DNA of 64,000 bases from Enoplolaimus lenunculus. Its lineage: Eukaryota; Nematoda; Enoplea; Enoplida; Thoracostomopsidae. Shown here piece after piece: positions 25,201 through 36,332 of this stretch; positions within the stretch are counted from its first letter, which is position 1, and every line of letters starts with the position of its first letter. The translations under genes and the position numbers were made by a program. The stretch covers positions 1 to 64,000 of the forward strand of contig JASANG010000170.1 of the NCBI GenBank assembly GCA_030248215.1, written 5' to 3'. The notes under the pieces are model-generated. The model was given only the letters and a program-made list of their open reading frames with translations, did not search any database and was not told where the DNA came from.

Positions 25201-25863
25201 GCGTGTAAGAGCTGATCGTTCATCCGGTTTCAGAAAACAGTTCCTAAGAACGTGCCGCGTTTTTAGATGTTAGTCTGGCACTCTGTTATCCCAACTAGTT
25301 GAACATAAACTTAACTGTAAACATTGTGAATACAAATAATTGACGCTAAAACACTATTTATATGTAAATTTTGCGTTCGGTTTACGTACCTCTGTGCTAA
25401 TCTTTGAAATTGATTGCTTATAAAGTCAGTTTAAAAGGGTACTGTTCTCAAGTGTCCTTACAGTACTGAAGCGCAACGATTAGGTTTGTCATTTTTAGGC
25501 TATCTTAGCTACAAAACCTGTTCACTAGTAACAATGAGCTTAAGCCTTAACCTAAGCGTAGACTAAGCTTAAGTGCAAGTCTAAATATAGGCCCAATCGT
25601 AATCGTAAGCTTAAGCCTACGCCGCCCAGTCTCTTAAGTCCTGCCGGTCTACATGTCTCCCAATGGGTGGGCTAACATCGGTCTCATTATTTATACAAAG
25701 TCATGGTAAATTATTCGTTCTGACTTAAGAAGGGATGAGACTATAAAATTATACGTCGGATGAGGCAATTAAATCTGTAAGTCATTATTTACGAACCTGA
25801 GTAACTATACCTGGAGAGAACGCACTGCTCTCATTTCGTTGGGTGTCATTCTTGTCTCGCACA
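22289..25863. other. Long intergenic stretch, nothing firm
   Basis: Frames at 22909-23359, 23520-23885 and 24681-25273 have no family features. A G+C-richer bit at 24558-24670 is open for about 35 codons up to a TAA but has no splice context I trust. Positions 25538-25620 are CCTAAGC-like words. Confidence 0.35.
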
Positions 25864-25985
25864 CAGAGCTGCACGCTAGCCGCAGGCACCCGCGGGTAAC
25901 GCGGGTACGGGTAAGAAAATTTTGGCGCAGGTATACCCGCGGCTAAAGAATTTCAAAGCGCGGGTAAATATTTGTGATCCTTTAG
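25864..25985. mobile_element. Family H hAT-like fragment (CAGAGCTGCA end)
   Basis: Begins CAGAGCTGCACGCTAGCCGC and continues with CCCGCGGGTAACGCGGGTA and GGTATACCCGCGG. This is the same end and interior motifs as 40548-40973. The other end is missing. Confidence 0.65.
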
Positions 25986-26096
25986 CCACCTAAAATTTTC
26001 ATAATAAACTTGAAACCAGATAATGTAGAACCAGACGTAGTGGGACTACATTTATTGAGCTAAGCTCGAACACACGTAAGCAATTAAGGTAATATG

Positions 26097-26372
26097 CAAA
26101 TTAGTTATTAGCTAACTATTCATTTGTCGGTTTTGGAGGTTTGTAAGCAATTTCCTCAGATTCCTCGCACCCAAAAACCGTTCAGCCGCCCTAATAATTT
26201 TTGGAATAATTTGAAAAGTCCTAATTTTGTCTTGTCAATTAAGCTAAAAATGCAGATTAGCTATTCGCTACCTGTTCAATTATCGGTTTTGGAGGCTTGT
26301 AAACAATTGATACAGATTCCTCGCACCCAAAAACCTTCAGTAAACCCTAATAATTATTGAAATAATTTCCAA
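26097..26372 (+). repeat. Tandem duplication, two units of about 153 bp
   Basis: TCGGTTTTGGAGGTTTGTAA and the following CAGATTCCTCGCACCCAAAAA occur near 26128-26174 and again near 26284-26328. The order is kept and divergence is moderate. Confidence 0.8.
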
Positions 26373-26723
26373 AAATATTTGTGGCTTTTTGAATGACGGG
26401 AACAATTTATCTTATTCCATTTGCTCACATTCTTCGCATTCCTATAGAGGTTATGTTTTTTGGCTTGGAACAATATTTTTACAGACAAATTATGACGAAA
26501 CTGTAAAGAAATGTGTGATTTATGCGCTCTCAACTACAACGTTTTCGTACAGACAGGAATGTTTTGATCCACTGTTTCGTCCATCGGCAAGCAACCTAGT
26601 TTTAAACGGTGATAGGTGTACTGGTGCAATATTGTCCGGTGTTACATTTTTTACTGTTTGTTTTGAAATTTACTGATAAAGAGTATTTTGTAACGTAAAA
26701 CAAGTGAGTAACATCTATGTACT
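26373..26723. other. Intergenic, nothing recognised
   Basis: A 95-codon frame (26389-26676) has no identifiable motif. Confidence 0.3.
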
Positions 26724-26826
26724 GTAAAATTACGCAATTGTATTGAACGCATAAGAAAAAATAAGGGCAGGTACGGTCAGTAACCAGAGGTAAAAAATCT
26801 TTACCCACTTACACCTCTGCTCGCGC
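26724..26826. mobile_element. Family H hAT-like fragment, one end
   Basis: AAGAAAAAATAAGGGCAGGT and TTACACCTCTGCTCG match the right half of 40548-40973, including its CACCTC-type terminus. Confidence 0.6.
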
Positions 26827-28330
26827 ATTCAGGAACAAGAAAAGATAATGCTTCGAATGAGCATTTGATGCCAAACCAAAAATGGTAATGATGCATTCCT
26901 GATTCCATTTGCATTATCATTCATTATATAAATTGCGTTTGATTGACAAGTCGTTTTATCGTCATTGAGGACTGTAGATCGATACAAAAGAAATAAACAT
27001 TAGCACGAAAATTAGTTCCCCCAGTTTTGCTAATTTGACAAAAAGTTTCAATTTGAAAATATAAGCAAGCCAATTAGCCGTGACGGCTATTCCGGGTTTG
27101 AAATTTTGTTTTTCTAAATCCACTCTGAAGAAACAAGTTAGCCAATAGGTAATTAGACTAATTACCAAATCAACAGGAAATGACGGTAACTAAAGTTTTT
27201 GTTTTGTCTAAAAAACCCGTTTCGATAGAAAACAAACCGGAAATTAAACGATTTGGCAACGTTTGGCTTGCGTTTGCACGTTTTTAAATGCAAGCGCACG
27301 ACAAACCTTCTGTGCACCGACTAAAATTCAAAATGTTATGCTTTTAAATCTTAACAATCCAATATTAATATCTATTAAACTGTATCACGTGTTTGTGGTA
27401 GTATTCTATTCTAACTGCCATATCACTGAACAAGTTTGAGACATCACAGGCTCCCGCTGAAAATTTTAGAGATCGCTAACAAAGTTTTAGGTCTGCTTTT
27501 ATAAGTCTTGGGTGAAATCAACAACATGCTCTTTGTTAAGATTATTTTACCCTCTCGCTGACATCTTACCGCGGCTACAGACCTGCACTGCAGGCAATAG
27601 AAAAATGGTGTACGCTTATTTATCGAGACAAATCGGTTTCAAGCAAACCATATAAATAATATATACTCAGCAACAGCAAATATGTCATATGCATGAACGT
27701 ATCGAAGATTTTGATTGAAGAAGAACCAGACACAAAAACGTATTTGTTATCGATAATTTTCACTTAAACGGTTTATTTTCGGAACGCATAATATTTATTA
27801 ACCCAAATCAGATTTTTTTCGAAACCCTTTGGAGAAATCTATAGGTTCTCTTACCCCCTCTGTGAGTACGCTGTTGTCATAATGCACGTAGGTTGTATAG
27901 TTTTCTTTGACGCTCTCTCAGTAGCAGAAATGCAACTCTGCCGGTGGTATTTGTGGCCATATCATATGGTTGAACAACAGATGTGCCGATAAAGAAATGG
28001 GTAGCAATCATTGCCAGTGCTCATAGCTCTAAGGTTGTGGGCGGTTGCTTGAGAGCCTAAAAAAGTTGAATCCAAGGTAAGAATTGTTTCAACGCACGGC
28101 GAAAAGAGCAAAATCTGTTTTAAATTACGCTTGGTGTGAAATCTGTCAAAAAGGCCTACCCACGATTCCAGGTGCAATAAGCGGTTACAGTTTCTTTTGT
28201 ACCACGTCAATAAATATACCCGTTACTCTTAGGGGCATAAGCCATGAGTTTTCAAAGGCGGTTAGCTTTCATGAACGCTTCAAAAGGGGTTACTTGTTTT
28301 AGCCAGCTTAAAAAGTTCCAAAAAACCTTC
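26827..28330. other. Intergenic, nothing recognised
   Basis: No supported gene or repeat. Confidence 0.4.
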
Positions 28331-28710
28331 CAGCAAATATTAAGACAGGGATTGACTCCTGAACCCGCCGGCTACGCCTTTGCAGTCCACAATACCATAT
28401 CGCTGTCTCTGTCTTCTCTGTCAGTCTCGCTAAGTATCTTTTTGTTGCCCTGCTTCGCTATGCCGGTGTCATCCAGCTTTCAAACTGCCAAGGGTACTCC
28501 ACGCATGACGGGCGTGGGGCGTGTCATACTCACAAGCAGCTAAAGCCATGTTTTGGGGCGAAAGCTGTATTTATTCGCTTGTTGATGTTTTAGCTCGTAA
28601 TATAGCTATTGGTTCAACTATTGGGCTGCGGGACGTTTTTTATATTTTCTGCGGTCGCTGTGGCCGGCGGCAGATAAAACGCTTAGCAGTGCTTGTTATC
28701 CGCGTATAGC
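28331..28710. other. G+C-rich island open in several frames
   Basis: Noticeably richer in G+C than its surroundings, with three plus-strand frames open for 50-70 codons each, one up to 28709. An acceptor-like CTACGCCTTTGCAG ends at 28384. The readings exclude each other and none resembles a family I know. It could be an exon, a promoter-type island or an old transposon. Confidence 0.3.
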
Positions 28711-29298
28711 ATCTCACAGCTTTGCCTTTCGAGATCAGTGTTGCATTTTTTTCGTGCTTTATCAGTGTGTTTTTAGTAAACTTTTGACTAAAAGATCCAA
28801 CTGAAACAAACGTTAAACTTCTTTAATATGTGTACAATTAAGTATATTGTGAAGATATCGTAATTATTTAAAACAAAGTTGTGACAAAATTTCAATTTAA
28901 GAAAATTCTGAGCTCGAATTTATAACATAATTGAAATAAATTTCAATAAAATGAGTTTTTAAAAACTAACTTCATGAAAAAGACAAGAGTTTTTTGTTAA
29001 AAAAGTACAAATAAAATGCATTCGTTGAAAGAACGTAATGATTACGATTTGAATCAATTTAAAGAAAGTTAGTTTAGTTTTGTTTTTAATCGTCCTTGAA
29101 ACTGTTGATATTAAACGACTGATTCGGTTGTGTAATTGCAACAAGATTGTCGACTGCTGTCGAGATCAATCAAACGTCACAAAAGTATTTATGAAATCCG
29201 TTATATTTGATCTAAACGTTTTTGGCAAATGATGATGCAACACTTTGAGTTTTATTTTATAAGCTTAATGTGCAACATTTTTACATTTGTTCGTTTAC
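28711..29298. other. Intergenic, nothing recognised
   Basis: Very AT-rich. Confidence 0.4.
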
Positions 29299-29523
29299 CA
29301 CGCAGCAAAAAATGGCGAGTAAAATTGGCTCATTCCGAAATAGGCTTTTCCGGACTACACAGACTGAGTCAAAATTCGACTGCGCCAGAGTCAAATTCGA
29401 CTCACCGGGCGACTTAGTTATTCGAATTTGACTCTGGCGGAGTCGAATTTTGACTCAGTTTGTGTAGTCCCGAAAAGTCTATTTCGGAGAAAGTCAATTT
29501 GGCTCACCATTTTTTGCAGTGCA
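29299..29523. mobile_element. Near-perfect foldback element, about 225 bp
   Basis: The two halves are reverse complements almost throughout. Outer arms are GCAAAAAATGGCGAGT against GGCTCACCATTTTTTGC. Middle arms are CTGAGTCAAAATTCGACT against its complement, and the inner arm is GCCAGAGTCAAATTCGA. The loop is about 20 nt. Ends of the CACTGCAAAAAATGG type suggest a MITE whose superfamily I cannot fix. Confidence 0.85.
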
Positions 29524-29568
29524 CCGGTAGTCAAGAATAGTTGCATGCAACCATGCACATACGTACTT

Positions 29569-29916
29569 TCTAAAAACTTAAACTTTAAGTAAAGCGTAAT
29601 TAAACTTGAATATCAGTGTTAGTAAAACATAAATGGATGGACGGACTAACTAAACTAAAATTTTAAGTTTTACTTAAACTAACGTGTTTTTAAGTTTAAC
29701 ACGAGTTTAAGCAAATGTATTTTTGTTTAAGTAGCAAGCGTAGCCCAGAAATTATGTGTATCTAAGAGTTTGTTAAGTTTGGCGTAAACTGAAAATATGT
29801 AAATTTTTTAATGTGTTTAAGCGTAAACCTACCTGTTAGCATAGTCAATCTAGAAAGTTAGCTTAATACTGCTGGATTAGCTGGAGCTTAAATCAAGTTA
29901 GCTTAAGCTTTTAGAA
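29569..29916 (+). mobile_element. Family E AT-rich element, copy 2
   Basis: CTAAAAACTTAAACTTTAAG to TTAGCTTAAGCTTTTAG ends. The interior words GGACGGACTAACTAAACTAA, TTTAAGCGTAAACCTACC and TTAATACTGCTGGATTA are shared with copies 3 and 4. Confidence 0.75.
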
Positions 29917-31096
29917 ACAGACGATTACAAAATGTACCTGTTACAAAACGAGATGTGATTAGATCTGACTTTAGAGAGATGGTTTTCATGTAAAAAGACA
30001 GTAATTGATTATTTTTAGTTTACCCATAACATTTTTCTTCACTACGTTCAACTCGACGTTTTTTCGCCATCTAAAAAGTTATTCAGTCTTGACAATTTCC
30101 AATTATGGCCGCTCACAAGACTGCTGTTCCGCTGCACGATTAACAACACAGGAATGGCGCATTCCAGGGGTGCAGTGAGAACTTCACTGCGGGCATAGTA
30201 TAACCTCGTTGAAAAGAGAAGTTTTGATACGTTTTAAGATATTTATTCTATAGCCTGTTGAATCTTTTGTTCTCGTCTCTCGAAAAAGTTTTGGGTATCG
30301 GTATACTCCTGTGATTCGTCCGCTTGTGTACCTACTTGTCGGCTTTCTGCTCAGCTTGTAAAAGGCGCAATGGCACAATCTCTCATGAACGCGTATCTTC
30401 CCGATGCGAAGCGTATGCGAAACCGATATATACCGCAATGATTTTGGTGTGATTTAATTATCAACACCGGGTTGATTTCGCTGTTAAGCTAAAATTTCAG
30501 TCGGCCACCGTCGTCCGGCTGTAGCTGTATATTGGATCGGTTTACGTCGGATTCGTAGCCACGAATTTCTTTCGTAACCGGATAACCAAAAATTAAAATT
30601 GCTTTTGCGAGCGAGGAAGTAAGTTTGTTTGACCTATGCAGGTTATTGCGCAGTCTATGAAAATATCGCTTCTATGTAAATTTTGAGGAATACAACCCCA
30701 CACCCTTACCCCCCCCCCATATTCCCGTCATTTACAAAACTCGGCCAGGGTTGTTGTTTTTTCATTTGCGTACAGTTTTTTTTAGTTCGAAATGTGGTAC
30801 AAAAGCGAAGCGTGTTTGTGTTGCCAATTTTTAGTTTAATTTTAAAAATGATAATGAAAATTGATGCAGGAACGTTTTTAGCTGACTGTGGAGTTGGTTT
30901 GGGAACAATGTATAAAAATAGACATGGATACAAAAGTTGAACTGCTTCAGTTTTATATACAAGCGGAACGCAATGGAGTATCAAAATCCGCTGAAATTAA
31001 CAGTTATTAGGTGAACGTTAGCGGAGTTAATTTGTGATTGAATTACGTTAAGCTTTGAAATCAACGTACCCAGTGAATCCAAGCTTTAGATGAGCT
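29917..31096. other. Intergenic, nothing firm
   Basis: A 9-base C run lies near 30711-30719. The minus frame 30438-30184 (84 codons) is somewhat G+C richer but unrecognised. Confidence 0.35.
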
Positions 31097-31250
31097 GGCC
31101 GATTTAAAAATCGCGGGCGGACGATTTTCCGCGGAACTGTAATAGAGTAAGCTTAAGCTTTGGATTAATATTTTTCTTAGGCTTATACGCGTAGGCTTAC
31201 GTTAGGAATCGGCTGATACTACTGGTACGGCCCTGTTCTATACATTAGCG
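31097..31250. mobile_element. Family B MITE, diverged copy
   Basis: GGCCGATTTAAAAATCGCGG start, then GTAATAGAGTAAGCTTAAGC, a short TTAGGCTTA core, and GGCCCTGTTCTATACATTAG at the end. Same order as the good family B copies. Confidence 0.65.
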
Positions 31251-31452
31251 CATAAGCTTTATTCATATTTCACGAGTTTTTAACAAGTGCTCTACGATGA
31301 ATGTGCTTTTCTGTTGCACTACAATGGGAATATGGTGGTTGGAATTTCGCAGATAGTCACCAAAAAAGTTGTGTCATTTTTCTGGTCGAGATATTTAAAA
31401 ACGAAATTGGTAATACAAAAATTTTAGGTTATATTCTTTTTGAAGCCTTTAG

Positions 31453-31510
31453 TTTTGCGCTATACTTTACTCAGCCGGACGCCGTCGCTCGTCGGAGGCG
31501 TGCGGTGATT
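31453..31510 (+). mobile_element. Family G end fragment
   Basis: TTGCGCTATACTTTACTCAG followed by CCGGACGCCGTCG matches the left end of 34749-34915. The rest of the element is missing. Confidence 0.55.
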
Positions 31511-32146
31511 TCTAATAAAAAGTTTCACGGCACCGGATATTTGAAAAAATCGTTTTGATTTAAAATCCGACAACTTACTATTTTCAGCTAAATTCATGTA
31601 CAAAGTCAAGACTGCCAACCACCACACACATGGAGTTATGTGCCACTTATGCGGTATATTATTTGATCAACTTTGATTAATTTCATAGTTTAAATATACT
31701 CATTCATCATTTTATTTTATAGTTGCACTTGAGTTCTGTTCATTCATACAATGTAAATAATTGTAAATGACAACGTATACGAGGAACTTGCAGAGTAAAA
31801 AATATATAAATGCAGTGGCGGATCCAGGATCTCAAAATGGGGCGGGGGCCAAAATTTCACCGGTAATAAACTTACTTTTGACCCACACACAAACCACGGA
31901 CTATTGTCACAAAATTGCTATATAATTTTGTAAAAATCCCATATATATATGTGTGGGTATTTATGGTTTTTAGAATACAATTCCGGCTTCAAGTTTTAAC
32001 ACAAGTCTAGACCTTGGTATCTTTTTCGGAGGAAGCATTAGTTTCGAATTAAACTGAGGCTGTTGTAGGTACGTTTAAGCTGACGCACTGGCGGATGCAA
32101 TCCGAGCGGTACCACGGTGTAGACCGCAACTGGGATCAAAAGTACG
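31511..32146. other. Intergenic with one transposon end
   Basis: GCAGTGGCGGATCCAGGATC (31811-31830) with GGGGCGGGGG after it recurs at 63850-63900. This is a typical CAGTGGCGGATCCAG hAT-like end. Nothing else was recognised. Confidence 0.45.
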
Positions 32147-32446
32147 AAAAAACTTGATTGGCTAGCCGGACTGACTAAACTAAAGTTTTAAGTTTTACTT
32201 AAACTAACGTGTTTTTTTAAGTTCAACACGAGTTTAAGTAAGCTTATTTTTAGCTTGAGTAAGAAAAAAGTGCAGCCCAGAAATTATACGAATCTTTGAG
32301 TTCATTAAGTTTAGCTTAAACCGAAAAGATGTAAGATTCTATATAAGTTTAAGCGTAAACCTACCTGTTTGATTACTTAATCTAGAAAGTTAATATATAC
32401 TGCTGGATTACTTTAAGCTTAAATCAAGTTAGTTTAAGCTTTTAGA
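32147..32446 (+). mobile_element. Family E AT-rich element, copy 3 (internally shorter)
   Basis: GACTGACTAAACTAAAGTTT, TTTAAGCGTAAACCTACCTG and TAGTTTAAGCTTTTAGAG match copies 2 and 4. The leading part between the TIR and the GGACTGACTAAAC block is largely missing. Confidence 0.7.
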
Positions 32447-33366
32447 GATGAGTATATGACGTTTTGTTGTTGCTGCATATATAATATATACATATATATT
32501 TAACGAAAATTACTCACAAAACTTCATTAAGGTAGATTTGGTGCCTGCTAAAAGTGCAAAACTGAAGTACACAAAAAATAATAAAGAAATTAGACGTAAT
32601 ATTACTAGTAATAGTTTATTTACCATTACAAACTGACTGCAAGCATTTCCGCCTTCAATCAGGGGCGTAGCCATGAGTTTATTTGGGGAGGGAATAATTT
32701 TGTGTAAAGGTTGTTGACCCTGGCAACTATTCGTTAGCCAATCAAAATGCAATTTTCAAGTCTGTCTGCGAATTTAAGAGTGGATATGTCCCTTATTTTC
32801 CCCTTGTATACGCTCATGACTCCACTACTGGCAATCCCTAGTTTTGGTTGCAGTCCTTGTGTAAAGGCCAACGTATTGTGAACCAAAACCGTGTGTTGGT
32901 TTAAGACTAGAAAACGTAGCTTTTATTGAGTGTCAACACCGGTTGTCAGTACCTGACGCTTTGAGTGTCTGGTATAACGTTGCAAAAAGCACTTAGGAAA
33001 TTAAAAGGAAATTATAAAATATGCATATATACATTTTCTATTAAGCGGAGTCATTAGACCTCGCATGAATAGATTAGAAAATGTAATAAAGAACGCCCTG
33101 TCGGCCCTGTTTAGCGTATGGTGGTATAACGGTATTGTTTTTTCAAGTCACACGTCGGCACCTCTGAGCATTTATACTTAGGTACTTATCTTTAATTTAT
33201 AAGTTAAAACGGCTACATGTACCGCCGGTGATTTTAGGGAGTTTTCCTGTTTGTATTAGGCAAGAATTTTTCAGCCAGATAAGGGATGATTTAGCAAGGG
33301 ACTGGGAAATATCTGTAGATTTTCACAAGTGAAATACTGGGACTTATATATTTTATAAGGGTATCA
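32447..33366. other. Intergenic, with a CAGGGGCGTAGCCATG end
   Basis: CAGGGGCGTAGCCATGAG at 32660-32677 resembles a hAT-type terminus like that at 60044. Its partner is unclear. No gene. Confidence 0.35.
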
Positions 33367-33558
33367 TGACAATTCGTCGCCCGACGTCTCGTCGCCCGAC
33401 AGCTTGTAATCCAAAATTATTTACCGATTCGCCTATTCGTTGCGCAACATTATGTTTAAGGCCAATCTTAGGATCTCCGGTACGCTATGATTATGCGTTT
33501 ATTTGTTCAATGGCTATAGGACACTGTTGGGCAACAAGTTGTAGGGCGATGAATTGTC
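33367..33558. mobile_element. TIR element with GACAATTCGTCG ends, copy 1
   Basis: TGACAATTCGTCGCCCGACG at the left pairs with GTAGGGCGATGAATTGTC at the right. The 74-codon frame here is a by-product of the repeated ends. A relative lies at 56836-57024. Confidence 0.7.
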
Positions 33559-33578
33559 GTAGATTCTGTTTATACCGT

Positions 33579-33906
33579 CTAAAAACTTAAACATAAATTA
33601 TGGCTTCACAAGAAACTTGAACATTGGTTTAAGTAAGATTTAAATGGCTGGACGGAATAACTAAACTAAAATTTTAAATGCAAAAATTTAAACTGGCATG
33701 TTTTTAAGTTTAGGATGAGTTTTTAAAGGTAAACTTATGTTTGGTTTAAGATAATAGGAATTCATTGATTTAGACGAAATTAAAAATGTAGCAGGTTGCA
33801 AATGAGTTTAAGCGCAATTTAACCGTTAGTTAGGTTAATATACAAAGTTAGTTTAATACTGCAAGATTCGCGTAAGCTTAAATCGAGTTAGTTTAAGCTT
33901 TTAGAG
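33579..33906 (+). mobile_element. Family E AT-rich element, copy 4
   Basis: CTAAAAACTTAAACATAAAT to GAGTTAGTTTAAGCTTTTAG, with the GGCTGGACGGAATAACTAAA block. It begins only about 20 bp after the preceding TIR element. Confidence 0.75.
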
Positions 33907-34748
33907 AGTAGAATCTATATTTGTAAAGAAATATGCGTCCTGCATGCAAGTCTTTTTAATGGTTTACTACATTTCGCTTAAATTCGCGTCCACACACCTT
34001 CTTAGCAGGTATATATTACAAGCGATAGCTTGCTTGTTCGTTTGCTGTATGATTATCTTGCAGATATACTACCGAAAATAAGTTATTATGCTCAAACTTT
34101 AATATAATCAAAGAATTGTTTCAATCTTACTGAAAAAAATGAAAAACGCAAATTTAGTCAACAGTTAACCTTAATACAAAATTTTAGTTAAGTGTCAATC
34201 CGGTGTGGGAATGTGATCGTTGCTAGAAAAGCCTCGGCTTGGGTGGCCCGTGACCTCTCGAATCAGCCAGCTTTTTGCTTCATGTTCCTAAACATTTCGG
34301 TATTCGATTAATTTTTCAAATGTCCCTTAAAATTTATCACAGTTATAACCGAATGATTAATTCACCAGATGTGTTGCGTACGTATTTTTTCAAATTTAAT
34401 TGTAATAAAAAACATTGTAAGCTGTTGGTCTTTTATATATCTTTGTTAGTTATGTTTTTGAATGCTTGGTATACCTCAGGGGCCATGCATATAACCGACT
34501 GAAGCGTTATATGAATGCTTCAGCAACTGATGTAAGCCTAAACCTTTGCCTAAGCATTTACCGAAATCTAAACAATTTTAAACGCGGAGTAATAATGTGT
34601 GCAAGATTCGTGTGGTCCGATCGTGTAGTTTATGGTTGGGCACTAATGTTCTTGCGCATCCATACTCGGCAATTTGTCGGGTCGTGCGTGTGAACAGGTC
34701 TAAAGAAACAAAATTTAATTAAATGTAAACTGTAATTAGACTTGAAGC
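33907..34748. other. Intergenic, nothing recognised
   Basis: No supported feature. Confidence 0.4.
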
Positions 34749-34915
34749 ATTAGGATTGCGCTATGCTTTACTAAGCCGGACGCCGACCCGCGCCGCCGCG
34801 CGCCGACGGACAGCAGCGTGCGGTAGACAGCGGCGTACGGTAATTTTCATAATGTTTTACAGTGCCGCGCGTTGGCGCCAGGCGGGGCGCGGCGAGTATA
34901 GCGCAATCCTAAAAC
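34749..34915. mobile_element. Family G GC-rich TIR element, copy 1
   Basis: TAGGATTGCGCTATGCTTTA and GAGTATAGCGCAATCCTA form the TIRs. The interior is CGCCG-rich, unlike the AT-rich surroundings. Flanking TTA and TAA suggest a 3-bp TWA duplication as used by PIF/Harbinger elements; that assignment is inference. Confidence 0.75.
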
Positions 34916-35740
34916 GGTTTGTTTTCAATTTTATGAAATTCTATCTTTTTTGCCTAAAATTGCTTAAACGCGCATATTTCAGGCTTCTAAAACGCTGAAA
35001 TTATTAATGCGTCATCCATTTTATCGGCCGTGTGGAACATAGACGCAATCATTTTCGAGTAGGGTCTTGAAAAACGCTAGAAGACAGAAATTGGATTTGA
35101 GAACTTTTTCAATTTGCCACTACTATTGATTTTTCAAGCACAGGCAGTTAAATGATGAGATCAATTGGTATCCATTTACGGCGTGTGAGTTTGAAAACAC
35201 AGGCAACGGAAAATTGCACCGTTTTTCAAATTCAATTTCCACTTCACTATTACACTTTAATGACTCATTTGGAAGTTGAAGGATATGATAAAATGGATGA
35301 CGCATTACTCTTCGAGAAACATATTCATAATACTTTAAAAAGCAGAAAAACCTGTGTTTCGAAGAAGTTAAAACGAGGATTTGTAAATGCTTCTATTTGT
35401 TCAAATTTAACTTTACACGTAGCTATGTATTTACTAACTATTTTTGAAGGGTGGCTATCCAGGCCGTGACTCCATAACAGGAACAAAAACTAAAACTTTG
35501 TATTAAAATTAAGCGCTATCGTTGCGTTTAGATTCTCGTTCGATTCGTTTATCAGCTATTTCACTGATATATATTGGGCCTCTCTCAGTCTATAATTTAT
35601 TGTCCCGACCCTGCTTATTTCAACGTTACTTGGTTTCACTACGCTGGGGACGCCCTCAACTGCTTTTTGGCAGCGCGATATTTATTTACGACCGATGTTA
35701 TTTTGAGGGGTGTACCGTATGTCCGCAAGATTCAAATATC
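34916..35740. other. Intergenic, frames without recognisable product
   Basis: Positions 35152-35469 (105 codons) and overlapping frames at 35522-35759 are open but unrecognised. The latter run into a family B MITE. Confidence 0.3.
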
Positions 35741-35881
35741 GAGTAAGCTTAAGCTTTAGACTGATTGTTTTTCCTTAGGGTTAGTCTTTGGCTTAGCTTT
35801 AATTGTTATAGGTTTGTTTCTTACGCTGGCACTTTGGCTAAGGCTTTGTGCGAGAAATACGCTTATACTACTGTTGTGCCC
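35741..35881. mobile_element. Family B MITE fragment
   Basis: GAGTAAGCTTAAGCTTTAGA, a decayed TTAGG core, and CGCTTATACTACTGTTGTGC. Both GGCC termini are lost. Confidence 0.55.
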
Positions 35882-36165
35882 TTCAAAGTAAGCTCTATTT
35901 TACTTTATCTGTTCTTTTGAATCAAAGCGACAACTTTTCATCGCAACGCCCGTTGCCGACAGTTGCAGTGCTTTATCGTCACAAAATCACAAACTTGGAA
36001 AATGCCAAAACTTTAACCCCCATGAGTTACTGCTTATTTTCATCATAGTGTTGTGGTCTGTAAATTAGATTAAATCCACGAGAGGCTAACTTCAAGAATC
36101 AATATATACAGTTTTTCCATATACCGTAAAAGAAAATATATATACTGATGATTTTTGGTCGACGC

Positions 36166-36332
36166 GGCTAATGTTACTTTAAGGGGCGTACCAGTAGATT
36201 AAGCGTATTCCTAAGCCTAAGCCTAAGCCTAAGCCTAGGCCTAAGCTTATGCAAAAAATGTAATCAAGAATCTAAACGTATACTTTTATGGACTCACCAG
36301 AAACCTGGACGCCCCTTAAAGTAACATGGACC
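36166..36332. mobile_element. Family A hAT-like MITE, complete
   Basis: GGCTAATGTTACTTTAAGGG against CCCCTTAAAGTAACATGGACC. The core is four CCTAAG units. Flanks GTCGACGC (36158-36165) and GTTGACGC (36333-36340) match 7 of 8. Confidence 0.9.

Noticed and set aside
33112-33170. tRNA-like TAGCGTATGGTGGTATAACGG
   Set aside because: Resembles a box A region only; no box B or cloverleaf follows at the right distance.
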